Below are positions 1-13,741 of a stretch of DNA of 64,000 nucleotides, one piece after another (the first letter of the stretch is position 1; every line of letters begins with the position of its first letter). The translations under genes were made by a program, and so were the position numbers. The stretch is from Rotaria macrura (Eukaryota; Rotifera; Eurotatoria; Philodinida; Philodinidae): positions 62,001-126,000 of the forward strand of contig OENT01000298.1 in NCBI GenBank assembly GCA_900239685.1, given 5' to 3'. Below the pieces are notes generated by a model that worked only from the letters and a program-made list of their open reading frames with translations, did no database searches and had not been told where the DNA came from.

Positions 1-1327
1 ATATGCTTGCAAACAAAGTTGATCATTTGAAAATATGTCCTCGTCATTGATTACCGTATCTGTAAAACCATCACAAAAAGGAACAGCTAAATACGTTAGT
101 TTTGGGACCATGGAGAAGAATTCTAAAAGAGCTTGTTCACTTAAATCTGTTGATGATATATCTAATTCAGAAAGTTGAGTCGTAGACCAATTAACAGCAA
201 CCATTGATTCATCTTGAATACCTAGAAAAAGAAATGAGTATTTTCATTCGATACATTTTCTGTTTGATGTTATAGAGAGAGAGAGAGAAAAAATAACTTT
301 TATTCATCTACCTGTATTTTGTAATAATAAACATGAAAGTTTTCGACATCGATTCATTAAAATTTTAAAACTTGTGCCTTTTACTCGTACACAAAAGTTT
401 AAAGCAAGACATTGTAAATGAATACAACCGGTGGCAAGAGCTTCTATGTGACTATCATCAATGAAACATACACCATATAAATTAACTGTACGTAAGTTCG
501 GAGCATGTGCTTTGATTTTACTTATATTTATCGTTTCATAATCATCGGTGTCTTCTGGCATGGATGATGATGTGAGAGATGATTTTTCGAGCGTACCAAT
601 TATATGTAGAGTATTTAATGATGACAGAAAAGCATAGATACGACGCATGAATCCTTCGAGAAAAATGACCTCGGACAAGCAGATACATAATCGTTTAAGA
701 TTACAAGGAAATTCATTTAATTCACTGAAATCATGTAATTGCATAGCTGATGAAAAATCGAGTGTTAAATATTCTAAATTCGGACAACGTATAGCTAATT
801 CACGTAAGACTTCGACAGTGATCAAGTCAATGGGTAAATCAATATAGACAAGTGCTGAACTGAAGCGTGTTGCCAGCGCATGAAGAAATGAATCTAAACG
901 ACGAACATGAACAGCACCATTTTGACCATTACCGGAATCGGGACGTAAGAAAAGACGTCGCCATAGATATGTATGACGTGAAATAAGAAGATGCCATCGT
1001 TGACATACATGAGTAGAACGTATGAGATCCAGTGGTGTCAAATAGGAAAATATTGCAAGCAGTATATTATCGGGTAGTAATCGAAGAGAATGCAACTAGA
1101 AAAAGATTATTTTATGATTCTTTTGAGATTTCTATTTAAGATTATTTTCTGTGAATACTTACTCTACTCGAACGACGCCGTTGTAAACTGGTTTCAGGTA
1201 AACTATTCAATTCATTCATGTCTAAAAGAAAATCATCATCTAATATAGCCGTTGGACAACTTGAACGACTCTGTCGATGACTATCATTTCCGTGAAACAT
1301 TATTGATAATGCTCGTCTCTTTTCCAT
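1..1327 (-). CDS. F-box / leucine-rich repeat protein, 3' end cut by window edge
   Basis: Three exons are visible on the minus strand: 1163-1327, 312-1095 and 1-221. The introns are 67 and 90 bp, both GT-AG, in phase 0 and phase 1. The first 55 residues are basic and serine-rich. Exon 2 opens with a clear F-box (LPDNILLAIFSYLTPLDLI, then VCQRW and YLWRRLF), followed by irregular LRRs (PNLEYLTLDF, LSSLNTLHIIG, PNLRTVNLYGV, HLQCLALNFC). Exon 3 carries more LRR (QLSELDISSTDLS, PKLTYLAVPFC) and runs off the left edge. F-box/LRR proteins are substrate adaptors of SCF (Skp1-cullin-F-box) ubiquitin ligases: the F-box binds Skp1 and the LRRs bind the target. I cannot assign it to a specific FBXL subfamily. 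The start chosen is the first ATG of the open frame. Confidence 0.85.
274..287. repeat. (GA)n microsatellite inside intron 2 of the F-box gene
   Basis: Seven GA dinucleotides in a row lie in the 90 bp intron, near its middle. This is a simple repeat with no evident function. Confidence 0.8.
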
Positions 1328-4300
1328 ATTCTACATTTATTTCACTAGGACAATTTGTTGGGTTGCTTTTCCACAAACAATTCTTTTTTCGATTGTTTAT
1401 TTCCTTTCTTCTTCGTCTTCTATTTCCGGATTACTTTCATACATCGACACTCTCGCTTTTTTTTCCTACTTTTTGTTATCAGTTACTGTCATCATTCGTC
1501 GACACTATATTGATCCTCTGTGATGTGGTTGCTTGAAATGATAGTAATAGGTTTTGATGAGAAATGAGAGAAAGATATACAAGCAAACAAACAAAAGAAA
1601 AACAAAGTCTAAGAATATCAGTAAGTCAAAAATAACAGGTGCTAACAAGCATAGTTAAGGTTATTTACAGAAAATAGTTTTTTCTATATTGTAGAGTGTA
1701 TATTTATTCTATGAATAATCATAATAACTATGTGATGTTGCTGTTTATGATTATTATGATTTATTTTTTCTATCCTACGATATAGGTTAAGTTTATGAAT
1801 GCAACGATCTTGTAAAATAATGTCTGTTTCGAGTCAACTAACATATTATGAAGTTTATTAGTACGTACCTACTGCATACTTGTGAATAGAACTAAGTTAA
1901 ATATAATCGAATATTTACTTTTCAAAAATAAAATGATCAATCAAATAATAGTTGTCTGTTATTTTATGGGACTAAAATTAGTTAAAATGAATTAATATTG
2001 AAATAGTAGACTGTTAAATCTACAATGCATACGTTATCCACGATTGTTTCAGTGCGTTACGATAAATGTAAAATAATATCATAAGAATCTCAACGAACAC
2101 CAGATGGAGTTTTCATCGTTATGTACTATTCATGCAGAATAACACGAAGATTATTATCAATAAAAATAGCGCTCGGGGGTATTCTGTTCGCCTGATAACA
2201 TTCTATTCGATGGCTCTATCCTTCATTTGCACACAGGATATCTGTCTTGCTCAACTCATCAGATGAATAAAGTTGATTTGCTAGTGTTCGAATATCATAG
2301 CTAACAAGAACAAAATTTTCTAATGTGATAATTCTCTTGATGGAATTGTAAATTCATATTTGATTATTGTTCTTTTCAGTAATACATACAGGATACGTTT
2401 GTATTTAAATCAAGATTAATCATGACAGAAACATGAACTGGAATCATTTGTCTCATCGGTAGCTACTGTCGTTTTAGTAATTTGTATAGAAATCATTCAA
2501 ACGATGATTAATTCACGTCTTCGTTGATATTCCAGAGGTCGATAATAGAACAGATGATTTACATAATAACTTAGAATATCTGTTTTTCATCGATAAATAT
2601 TAACAATAGACTTTGAGTAATACGATGAAGTTGACCTAGCGATTGTATTTCTACAGTAAGAATAATATTTTGTATGTCTATGAATCACTGAAGTAGAATG
2701 TTGAAGATGATGGTTACCGATAGCCCTATCATACAAGTTAATGTACTTTTATTTCTCTAACACAATAGACACGATGAGGGTCATTCAGTCATATTGAGTT
2801 GCTTTCGATCATAGTACTAGTATCATAAACCGAACACAGTTGTGCTCACGGGTACATACTCGATTAGAATAAGAGAATAAAGACAGATGGTCTTAACCTT
2901 CATATTGCTAGTGTTTATTTATCACAAAATAACTTGAAAAAAAAATCATATCATATGCAGTCAATAATGGTAAATCGATCGAAAAACGTTCATACCAATG
3001 AATTCAAGATTAGTGTGTAAAGTTCATCATTTACACGACACAATGAACGATAGTTAAGCTTTGTAATTGACATAGCAATTTGTCTTCATAAGTATGTTCT
3101 AGACATTAACATATAATATCAATATTCTATGACAAATAGTGATTATTGTTGCCATAATTATACCATGGATAGTTAGCAAGGAATGGAAAATAAGATTACG
3201 AATAGTCAAAACTCGAACCAACAACGAATAATAATGAAGACAAAATAATTTAAACAGCTGTTGGATCAACTTCAAATCAACAATAAGAATTCCATATGGA
3301 TGAACTATACTGCAGAAATTAAAGGATAGTTCTAATCAATAAACATGCTCGAATCTTTATATATATATATATAGGACGTATTTATCATATAGATCCCAAA
3401 TATTTAGCAATCGTACCAAAAATATTCATTGATAGTTATTCGTGATAAGCCGTTCTTTTATCTTACGTACAAAAACGTAGGTAATGTCGAGTTTAAAAAG
3501 GAAGACGCATGATTGGTTTTTGAATAAATTTTGACAAGAACAGGATGGAACGGCGCAGTTTTCAATGTTGGAAAGAGTACAATTTGAAGCATAGATACAT
3601 CGGAAAATCAAAATATTTTACAGAATATTCTCTTCTGAGCACAGAGAACTTGCAAAAACTAGTCAATTTCTACGGACGGCTAGCGATATTTGCTGTCACT
3701 TGAAAACAGAATATCTCGAATATCGATCAAGCTTTATATGGTAACTTTTATGATATACTATGAGCCACTGCACTTGTCTCCAGAAAAAAATCACAGTATT
3801 CAAATTGTCGAACATGAGATAAATATTCAAGAGATTTCTCTTGGTTCACAAGGAAAGATCAAAAAAGTCTGAAACTTTCAGGGTTCATATAGCAGACATT
3901 AGGTTACAACTAGCAAGATCCCGTGCATACTGCACGACTGGTTTTCTTGCAAATTTTCCTATCTGCGCTTTAACCTTGATCCAATAATAGACAATATGAC
4001 GGATCGAATTGTATATCGATAGATTATAACCTTGTAGCCTTACCCCCTTACAACCCTGCACCTGCGCAATCTTATACCCTTGTACTCTTATCTCTTTATA
4101 GGCTTATACCATTGCAAACTATCCGAGAGTCTTCAAAAACGTTCTCAATCATGCACAGCGCATGTTCAGTGAAGGTTCTAGAATGTGTTAGAAAATTCCA
4201 GTAAGTGTCCCATCATTATCGGAGATTACAGAAAATTCTTGATGCCTTTATAACATTCTGAAAGAGTCTACATATTTCTAGAATTTTCTAGGAACATAGC

Positions 4301-7300
4301 AGCATCCGATTTCACCTTTAACCTATTCACAAGGTCTTCATTGAAAGTTTGAGAAAATTCTAGAATCCTATAGTTAGCGATCTATAAATCTGGTAAGCTC
4401 TAGGAAATTCTAGAATCCTTAATCTTTGATCCGACACAGAGAAACATACAGACACTGAACATGATAGATATAGATATTGCCTAGATTAAAATGATGAACA
4501 TACTAATCTAAAGAAACAAGTTATCAGTTATCCAAAAAAAATCTCCAGGAAGTCTACTAGAAAAAGGTTCATGTATTTTCATGGTCTCATAGATTTACGG
4601 CTCTGAGTATGTTCTTTTTTAACGATGAACATTCATGTCATCGCTCCTGTCAATAATTATTAATTAAATGAAATACTTCAGTGTCTTTGTTTCCGAAATA
4701 GGTCATAGAATTTTTATGCTTATCATTGTCAATATATAATTGAAAATATTTTCGGATGTGGTAATTAACCATGGAAAGAAACTGAACGCAAACATTATTA
4801 TCTTTTTTTCAGTGAGAAATTTCATGATTGACTCATAACAGATAGAAAGTCATGCTATCAATCGACAATCAAAATTTTCATCCATACACTGATCAAACTA
4901 CTTTCTGGTAAATTTGAACTTCTTAATGTAAAACTATTCTAATCTTACGATGATATCTTCATACGAATTCAATTTTAAATACAAAAATGCATGCCATTTA
5001 ATACGAGACAAAGAATAAAAAAACTATTGTTCACAACTATTCAACTCGAACATGACAGAATAGCAGGATTCATTAACAAATGTCTTTTTAAAAAAGAAAT
5101 CTGCTGCTTCCTACTGATGATCTTATCACGAATATAACTTAATGTTTTTTTTCTCTAAATGGTCAAGCTGACACCCATGGTGAAACAATGAGTTCTATGA
5201 ATTTCGAAAATAAAAACAGTAAGAAGAATTGAATCTTATACTTGATCATTCCATACAATCGTCTAATTTTTTGGTTTAAATGAAGCAAACTCGATACGGT
5301 TTATTTACAAAGGAAAAACGAATTCTATATATTGTTTACCATATTTCAACAGTTCTTTTATATTAGACATCTATCTGATATTTACAAAGAATTGTATAAA
5401 ACTAGTATAGTTTTCAATAAATATTAAAAATAAGATTTTTTCTACGGAATTATGAAACTGTTGTTTGCCATTGTCGTCTTGTTTTCCACCGATAAATCAT
5501 TACATTCGAAGGTGATCGATTCCTATGTTCATAGATGCATAATAATGTTTGTATGCCTAAATACGTATACAAAAAAATACGAATCCTACGCCTAGAGAAA
5601 ATTCATTTACTTGACAACAACCAAAGATATGAATGCTTAATTATGAAATCTATACAACAGATTAATACGTCGTTCTTACTTGCATTATTATTTATCTATT
5701 CTGACAAAATAGAAATTTGACAATTTAAATTTGTACGAAATTCAATGAATTTTCTCATGTTAGTCAAAAGACAAAGTAAAAATTCATGAACAATGTTCTT
5801 GTGCAGCTTTGGTGACATGTATCATTATGGAATGAATTCAAGCCATATGTCATCTCTCATGCCGAAAATACCATTCAAGGTACAATTATAATGTGCCTAA
5901 TATTTTCGATTTGCTTACTGACGATGTTTCCACTAGGCTAAATACTCATATTGTTCAAATCATCTAACAAGATTAAGTTTATGTGTGATTATTCATAAGC
6001 AAAATTGAGTGACAGAGTATTATTTATCACGAACTATATTTTCAAACTTCATGTATGCACAGTATATGAAAAGGACGATTGCTTGTGTTATAAACTGATA
6101 TCTATGTACATATATTACAGAACAATAAATAAAATCATTCTGGAATTTTCATGCGTGTTCTGTTTAATGCTGTGTTACCGTTAAAGTGATTTTTCTTTTT
6201 TTCACATTTCGGATCGAATAAAAACAAACTGAGTTTTGTTTCTCGATTTGTTGATTGTCAACAATGTGCAAAGAAATTATTTTACATAACTCATTGTAGT
6301 TCTTTTCGTTCCTCGTTCGAATGATATGTTGACAATGATCGACTGCACTTGGCTTTCGTTGCTAATACGATGCACTTATTTGTTGTTGCATTTTGTTCTA
6401 TTTCTATGAACAAGACGAATTCTTTCTTAGTTGAAATAAATCTAACAAAGAATTATAATTTTGTTAGATTTTTATATTTACTTTTTCTCCACACACAAAA
6501 TTGACTCGTGGTTGCTTTTTACTTCAAACAGATCTAACAGTTCGAATCTAATGGATAAATAAATTGAACAAAGTGTTTCTCCTAAACATGAACGATTCAA
6601 TATGAAGACTTCATATTGAAATTGATTTGTACGTGTTAATGATGAGTTTTTGACAATGTCTATTAGTGAACTGCTAACTACTGGTATAACATCAATAATG
6701 AAAATTAGCGAACGAATCAAAAATCTGAAAAAAGAACGTTGTGTGGTACGAAAAACTTCTTTGCCATTTGGTTTCACCTGTTGCAAATTTCTATGGTCAC
6801 ATTACTGTACAAGATATTCTTGACGAGTCTTTGTCAATCTGATCAATATTGATTTTACTATTTGCCATAATCACCATTCTATAGAGAAAAAAACATACAA
6901 CTACCTATCAATTAGCTTTGTGTCTATATGAAATGAAATTAGGCACCATAAAATTGATCGCATATTGCACATTCTAATTTTCAATAGATTTCAATCATAT
7001 GTTCTTGAACAGTTCAATCTAAATTTTCATGAAAATAAAATAAAAAATGCAGATGACTTTTGTCTGGAATAAATTGCAAAAGAAAATGAAGCCGTTTGTT
7101 TTTCATCGATTTCCACTAGACATCGATGGTGACTGGATTTCAGCCAGTCTCAACACAGAATATCTTATCGGAACGAAATTTTCTTTTTCTACACGAAAAG
7201 CGAATGCATCGTAAGAAAGTAAGAACACACAGCAACACAAATGCAGCAGACATAAATTCTTTCAAGTTGTCATGATAATCATTATTCGCGATGAAATCGT

Positions 7301-7457
7301 TACGCACTTTTTTTCTTCATGTGATTCATTCCTCTGCTTATTTTAAACTACTGTTGAGTTCAGCCTATCTCTACTTCTCTCTGCCTTTTTCACTCTCATC
7401 CCTGTCGGTACTTCAAATTGGTTGTCGATTCATGGCAACGAAACAAACAAAATGATT
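1328..7457. other. Intergenic, AT-rich, no supported gene
   Basis: No reading frame here has convincing protein character or splice context. The stretch holds an (AT)n tract at about 3358-3372, a short hairpin CGTGCA-TAC-TGCACG at 3922-3936, a degenerate pyrimidine-rich run with repeated CTTATACC-like units at about 4020-4110, and the cluster of TTCTAGAA-type motifs described separately at 4176-4415. A 102-codon open frame on the minus strand at 6478-6786 has no ATG at its start and no recognisable domain. Confidence 0.6.
4176..4415. repeat. Cluster of heat-shock-element-like motifs (nTTCnnGAAn arrays)
   Basis: Within 240 bp there are six sites with alternating GAA and TTC units at two-base spacing. 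They are at 4176-4183 (TTCTAGAA), 4191-4198 (GAAAATTC), 4231-4243 (GAA, TTC, then GAT), 4276-4293 (TTC, GAA, TTC, then GGA), 4353-4365 (GAA, TTC, GAA, a perfect three-unit site) and 4408-4415 (TTCTAGAA). The last two are near copies 50 bp apart (AAATTCTAGAATCCT), so local duplication explains part of the cluster. No gene lies within 2.8 kb on either side. Either it is a distal HSF-binding region or a decayed satellite that resembles one. Confidence 0.4.
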
Positions 7458-7487
7458 GTCGTCGCCGTCGTCGTCGCCTTTGTCGTT
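7458..7487 (+). repeat. Interrupted GTC/CGT trinucleotide repeat upstream of beta-tubulin
   Basis: About ten imperfect GTC units (with GCC and TTT interruptions) lie roughly 250 bp upstream of the tubulin TATA box. It is a simple repeat in the far promoter. The open frames it creates on both strands are low-complexity and not treated as genes. Confidence 0.7.
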
Positions 7488-7591
7488 GTATCGTATTGTA
7501 TTCTTTGTTCATTGCCCGACGACGGACGTTAGGAGAGAGAAAAAGAACAAGAGTAAAAATGCAAGAGAGAATGAAAAATCGTATGTTATAT

Positions 7592-7631
7592 GTTTCCATA
7601 GAAACACGGCCATTGATTGGTTGCCAGCAAC
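7592..7631 (+). promoter_or_regulatory. Pair of RFX X-box-like sites in the beta-tubulin promoter
   Basis: 7592-7605 reads GTTTCCATAGAAAC and fits the nematode DAF-19 X-box consensus RYYNYYWWRRNRRC at every position. 7620-7631 reads GTTGCCAGCAAC and fits the vertebrate RFX consensus GTNRCC-RGYAAC with zero spacer. A further pair of half-sites, GTTGTC at 7421-7426 and GGCAAC at 7434-7439, lies upstream. RFX factors are the established master regulators of ciliary genes, so this suggests the downstream tubulin is used in cilia. The match is seen directly; function is inferred. Confidence 0.5.
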
Positions 7632-7708
7632 AAATCGCGAGAAGAAATGTGTATTGTGAAAGTTAGAGAGAAAAAGTGAGAAAGAGAGAACGAGAGAAAT
7701 AACGTCCC

Positions 7709-7716
7709 TATATAAA
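7709..7716 (+). promoter_or_regulatory. TATA box of the beta-tubulin gene
   Basis: TATATAAA lies 107 bp upstream of the start codon. The expected start of transcription, about 30 bp downstream, falls near 7738-7745 (TTAGTCGTTCG), giving a 5' UTR of roughly 80 nt. GA-rich sequence precedes the box. Confidence 0.65.
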
Positions 7717-7822
7717 GCTTTGTGCATGTTCGTTATTAGTCGTTCGCCTCTCTCTATCGTTTTCTTCAACATCATTTCTTCTCTTTACTCGTCGTTCGTC
7801 GTCGAAGCAACAAACAACAAAG

Positions 7823-9704
<1,882 letters not shown>

Positions 9705-9969
9705 ATCAGCCAATGAACATCAGAAAAAAGAAATAGACATTTTTTTACTTCATCGACTGTCAACTTTTTTTTATTACAAAATCCTTCGAATCTCTATCTC
9801 TAGTTCTTTTATCTCTGTATCATCATTTGTCTCCTCTTATTTTTTCTTTTTTTTTGTACAATGTCGCGTCATGTCTTGTATGTGAAAATTGAATAACAAC
9901 AAATAATAGAAACATCCCGAGAGACAAAAAATAATATCATCAAAAAATGTTTTCTTTTTTATTCGTACT

Positions 9970-9975
9970 AATAAA
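9970..9975 (+). promoter_or_regulatory. Probable poly(A) signal of beta-tubulin
   Basis: AATAAA lies 266 nt downstream of the stop in an AT-rich stretch; a second ATAAA overlaps it. It is the first canonical signal after the coding region. Confidence 0.45.
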
Positions 9976-12687
9976 TAAAAATGAATGAGAATTTGAAGAG
10001 TAAAATTTTTCTTTCAAATTATTCATTATTTTATTGAATGAAATCAGTCTTTTGTTAATCGAAGCATTTATTTGTTTTCTATGAAGAAACCAAAATTCTT
10101 GTTAGCAGCAGCGATCACAAATTTCTTTTGAAAAAAGAAATAACAACCATGAGAATATTATTATCGATAGTATTTTCATTGCTGCTTACGAATAATTTAT
10201 ATGTAACGACACGAATAATGTTACTTAACTATAGAAGTTTTCTTTTTGTCACCTGCATGATTGATGAGTTACTAATTATGTATGATATATGTCATTGACA
10301 CTGAAAAATACTTACATGCTTTGTGAGTTTATTTATGAATAATATTGGAATTGCCAAAGAGTTGGTGTGAGTAAATGAGAAATCAATATGATGCTTGTTT
10401 CAAAAGCGTTCGCATTTATTTGATTTACTTACTTGTTCATGAACGATGAAGGTTACAGCAACTTAAACGAAATGTTTTTATTCATTCGTCATCAGTTAAT
10501 AACCTTATGTAAAACTAGAATTCATCATATATGAGTATTGCTCTCGATGAGATATAAGCCTCTAGACGTATGAGATTTATCGATTAATGAAGCTAGTAGA
10601 CAGAAAATCAATATTAGATGATTTAGTTCAATACGACAAGCAAAATGCATGTAAACATACAACGTGGTTGAATTAATGATGACTCGTTGATATTTACCTA
10701 CATGGTTAAAACAATCATAGATAAACAAGCGTTTATATTCATTAAAATTCATCGTGTCTTTCATTAATGTTGATCTTACTCTGATACGATTACATGATAT
10801 TCATTGTACAAAACTCGAAAGATATGAATTCATTTGTAACTCACAGTTTTTACTACATAAATGAGAATTCAATCTTATTATCTAAGCATTATTACAGAAA
10901 TAATGTTCTTCGTTGTATTTTTCCTCAAATTATATTTCAGCTTCTGAAAAAGCTTTTGAATAAATGCAAAATATATCTTTATTGTCTAGTGTTGAACAAC
11001 ATTAAGGCAAAATTTTTTTCATATTCACAAAATCTGCTGTTTATTATAATTTTTTCTACTGGAATTCATGAATATGTTGTTTCTAGTAGAGTTTGAATCA
11101 TGGTAGCACCATTGGGACCGTCCAAAAAATGATTTTTTTTTGTAACACATCAGTATTCAATGCCAATCATATGTTAGCTGTTCATCGTCATGCTTGTTTT
11201 TGCTGTTCATTTTAGTAATACCAATTTACTAATTCATCTGTGACTCTTGAATCAAAGTTAAATCAACTTGCGTTGATATGATTTCACGTTCGTGAGCACT
11301 GATATGTCAAATCGAAGAAATCTTTCACTAAGCTCTGTTCCTATTCAGTGTAATATTTATTCTCTTTTAAATACTTCTACGATTATTTCATTCCCTTCTC
11401 ATATTTATGCTTTCCTTGTTTATTATAGCACAATACAAATACCAATGATTTCTTTTTCTCACTTTGCACATAGGTGATTGCATATGTGCTACATACATTT
11501 TTGAGTTTGTTATTCCACTTGGGATTAGAAGAAAGCAGTCATGATTCACAAAAAAAAACCCATTTCATTATAACATTTGCATGAAAGCTACTAGTTGCAT
11601 ACGTGAATAGGCAATATGAACGAATTTATCATTCAGGTTATTTTCCTTGGCTAATGAGAGAGACGAAATTTTATCAATTGACATCATGGAAATATTGTAG
11701 ACGAGTTAATTAAAAATTTTTTTTTTGTGACAGTATCATATCATCGATGTATGTCAGTCAATGTCTATAGACAAAAGACACATGAGTCATTATGATCACG
11801 TGTTTTATCTTAGCAATTTTTTTTCACAAAATTATTTGAATTTTCCAAAATATTAAAGTTGCGATGTGGTTGAAAACATTCGCTTTTTTTTAATTGTATC
11901 TATCATAACAGATTCACACAAATCGTTCAAAGATCTTATAATCATGATTTCTTTGCATAGTAGTGTTTGTTTGTATACTCGAGCTTAATTTGAATAGATG
12001 ATATAAATTTCAAATCGATCATCTATTCATACATTTATAAACGCATCGCATTGCTTTGAGCATGGTATTTGAGTTAGTGCTTGTTGAATTAAAGAATTAT
12101 GTTCTAGATTCCTGCTGGTTATCTATCGAATACGACGTGATTTGTTAAAAATAAGAGACAACCTTATTAGTATACAGTCCAACAAAAACAGATGCACAGG
12201 ATCTTGTTGCTTTCAACTATCAAAAATCTACGCAACGATGCATACTTGAACGTAATTAATTCATCGTCAACCATGCAGACCACTATTTTTGACAACGTGT
12301 GTAAATGCATGAAAAGAAAGAATCAAAAGCGTATATTCTTTGTTCACACTGATGACTCCCGAGTAAGAGAGACTAATGATAGTTTTTTTAATGACAGTTT
12401 GAATGTTTACACGCATTTTCAAATTTGTTTTTCTGATGCAATATGATTTCCACTATATTTCGAAGCAGCATCATTATTATATTCATCACTTGAACGTCAA
12501 CGCGTTCTTTATCCTTTATTAAAGTAAATTAAATCTATCTTGCTCGTAACACATCGTCGTTTCTTCTTAAAGTTTTTAATTTTGCGAATGAAACTTTTAA
12601 AGCAACATAAGTAATCCGAGAAGTACTCGTACTCAAGTAAAATTAACAAGTAATCGAAGACATTATCAAAAATATACAGTTCAGTCA

Positions 12688-12770
12688 AGTTCGTATCAGT
12701 ATTTTTTTCTTGTATTGCATAAAGACCCCATGACCTTACGGTCCTAAAGGGACCAGTTCGTATCAGTATT
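12688..12770. repeat. 16 bp direct repeat flanking a 51 bp insert with a GACC-TTAC-GGTC hairpin
   Basis: AGTTCGTATCAGTATT occurs at 12688-12703 and again, identically, at 12755-12770. The 51 bp between them include a relatively GC-rich segment with the perfect stem-loop GACC-TTAC-GGTC (12732-12743). This may be a small insertion with a long target duplication, or a tandem duplication that later received the insert. Confidence 0.5.
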
Positions 12771-13543
12771 GCAATGGGTAAGTTGTGTTTCGTTTAGACT
12801 GAATTGAACCAATTGATATGATTATTCGATTTTCTCGCTTTGCAAGGGTCATATCAACCTTTTCATCCGCCATAATAGTCTTTGTTCAAATATAATTTTC
12901 AATCAGTATTGATATCGAGCAAGATAATGGAACTTAAGGATTTCAGCACTTGAAAATATCTCACAACTTAAGCTTCGATAGTGAACTTCTCCGTTGAAGT
13001 ACTCGATACAAGAATTGTTTACATCTTATTAGCCTAATTTGAAAATCAATGCAATATATGCTAGTGCAACTGTCATTTAGTGATAGAGATTTTGAGACTT
13101 TTCAACGTTCTTCTATCAAAATGCTAGGAAAAACTTATTTTTCAACATCGGGTTCACTTTGATTTTCTCTGTTTTGGTCATCATTCATCGGCGTAAAATT
13201 TCGGACAACTAGAAATTCTCTATTGATTTTTCATAGCGATGAAATATTCATCATATGATGAAATCTTGAATCAATTGTAGAATTTCTTTGTACTTCACTT
13301 TGCTATCTCGTTTGTCTATGTACAGGATATTGTATTATTCACAATTCACAAGGAGAAAAGTATGTGTAACAAACCTAGATGATAATAAGAGGCGCCTCTT
13401 TGATGTATATAGAGAGAGAGAGATCAATGTGTAAAAACCAATCGATTACAATCAAAAAAGTTCGTCGTGGAGATTCGAATGTTCTAAGAAATTTTAAAAT
13501 AAATCTTAACTCTTAAAACTTTAGATAGAGAAGCTTGTAGATT

Positions 13544-13741
13544 ATGCCGGTCGTGATTGAAACTTCTGCCATCACCGACAACCAAGAAGTATTGTTGACT
13601 GCAATCACTGTGTGAGTATATTCAACTTATTGATGAATTGTACATGAGCATTATTCAGCAAATATAATTTTATGTTAGTCGGTAGTTGATATTCTTCCTA
13701 GGAAAGATCTCTATGAATGTAACATTAATTACTTGAAGTAG
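13544..13741 (+). CDS. Weak candidate small gene, two exons
   Basis: An ATG at 13544 opens a frame (MPVVIETSAITDNQEVLLTA) that ends at a strong donor, GTGAGT, at 13612. An acceptor TTCTTCCTAG ends at 13701, and the phases agree, giving a short continuation KDLYECNINYLK and a stop at 13739-13741. The result is only 35 residues, with no recognised family. The 90 bp intron is within the range seen in this window. A second peptide-like frame, with ATG just downstream (MNEHNCHIDQSLKITPSSSS), could belong to the same locus. This may be the 5' part of a decayed gene. Confidence 0.2.

Noticed and set aside
1252..1536. 94-codon plus-strand frame overlapping the F-box start
   Set aside because: Antisense to the F-box first exon and very Phe/Leu/Ser-rich; a shadow frame with no ATG context or domain.
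6478..6786. 102-codon minus-strand frame
   Set aside because: Begins with TTG, hydrophobic but without a recognisable fold or splice partners.
10525..10764. 79-codon minus frame starting MKDTMNFNEYKRLFIYDCFN
   Set aside because: The first part looks protein-like and has a possible GTAAAT donor, but no convincing downstream exon or family; too weak to list as a gene.
12192..12446. 84-codon plus frame
   Set aside because: No domain, no flanking signals, composition typical of AT-rich chance frames.
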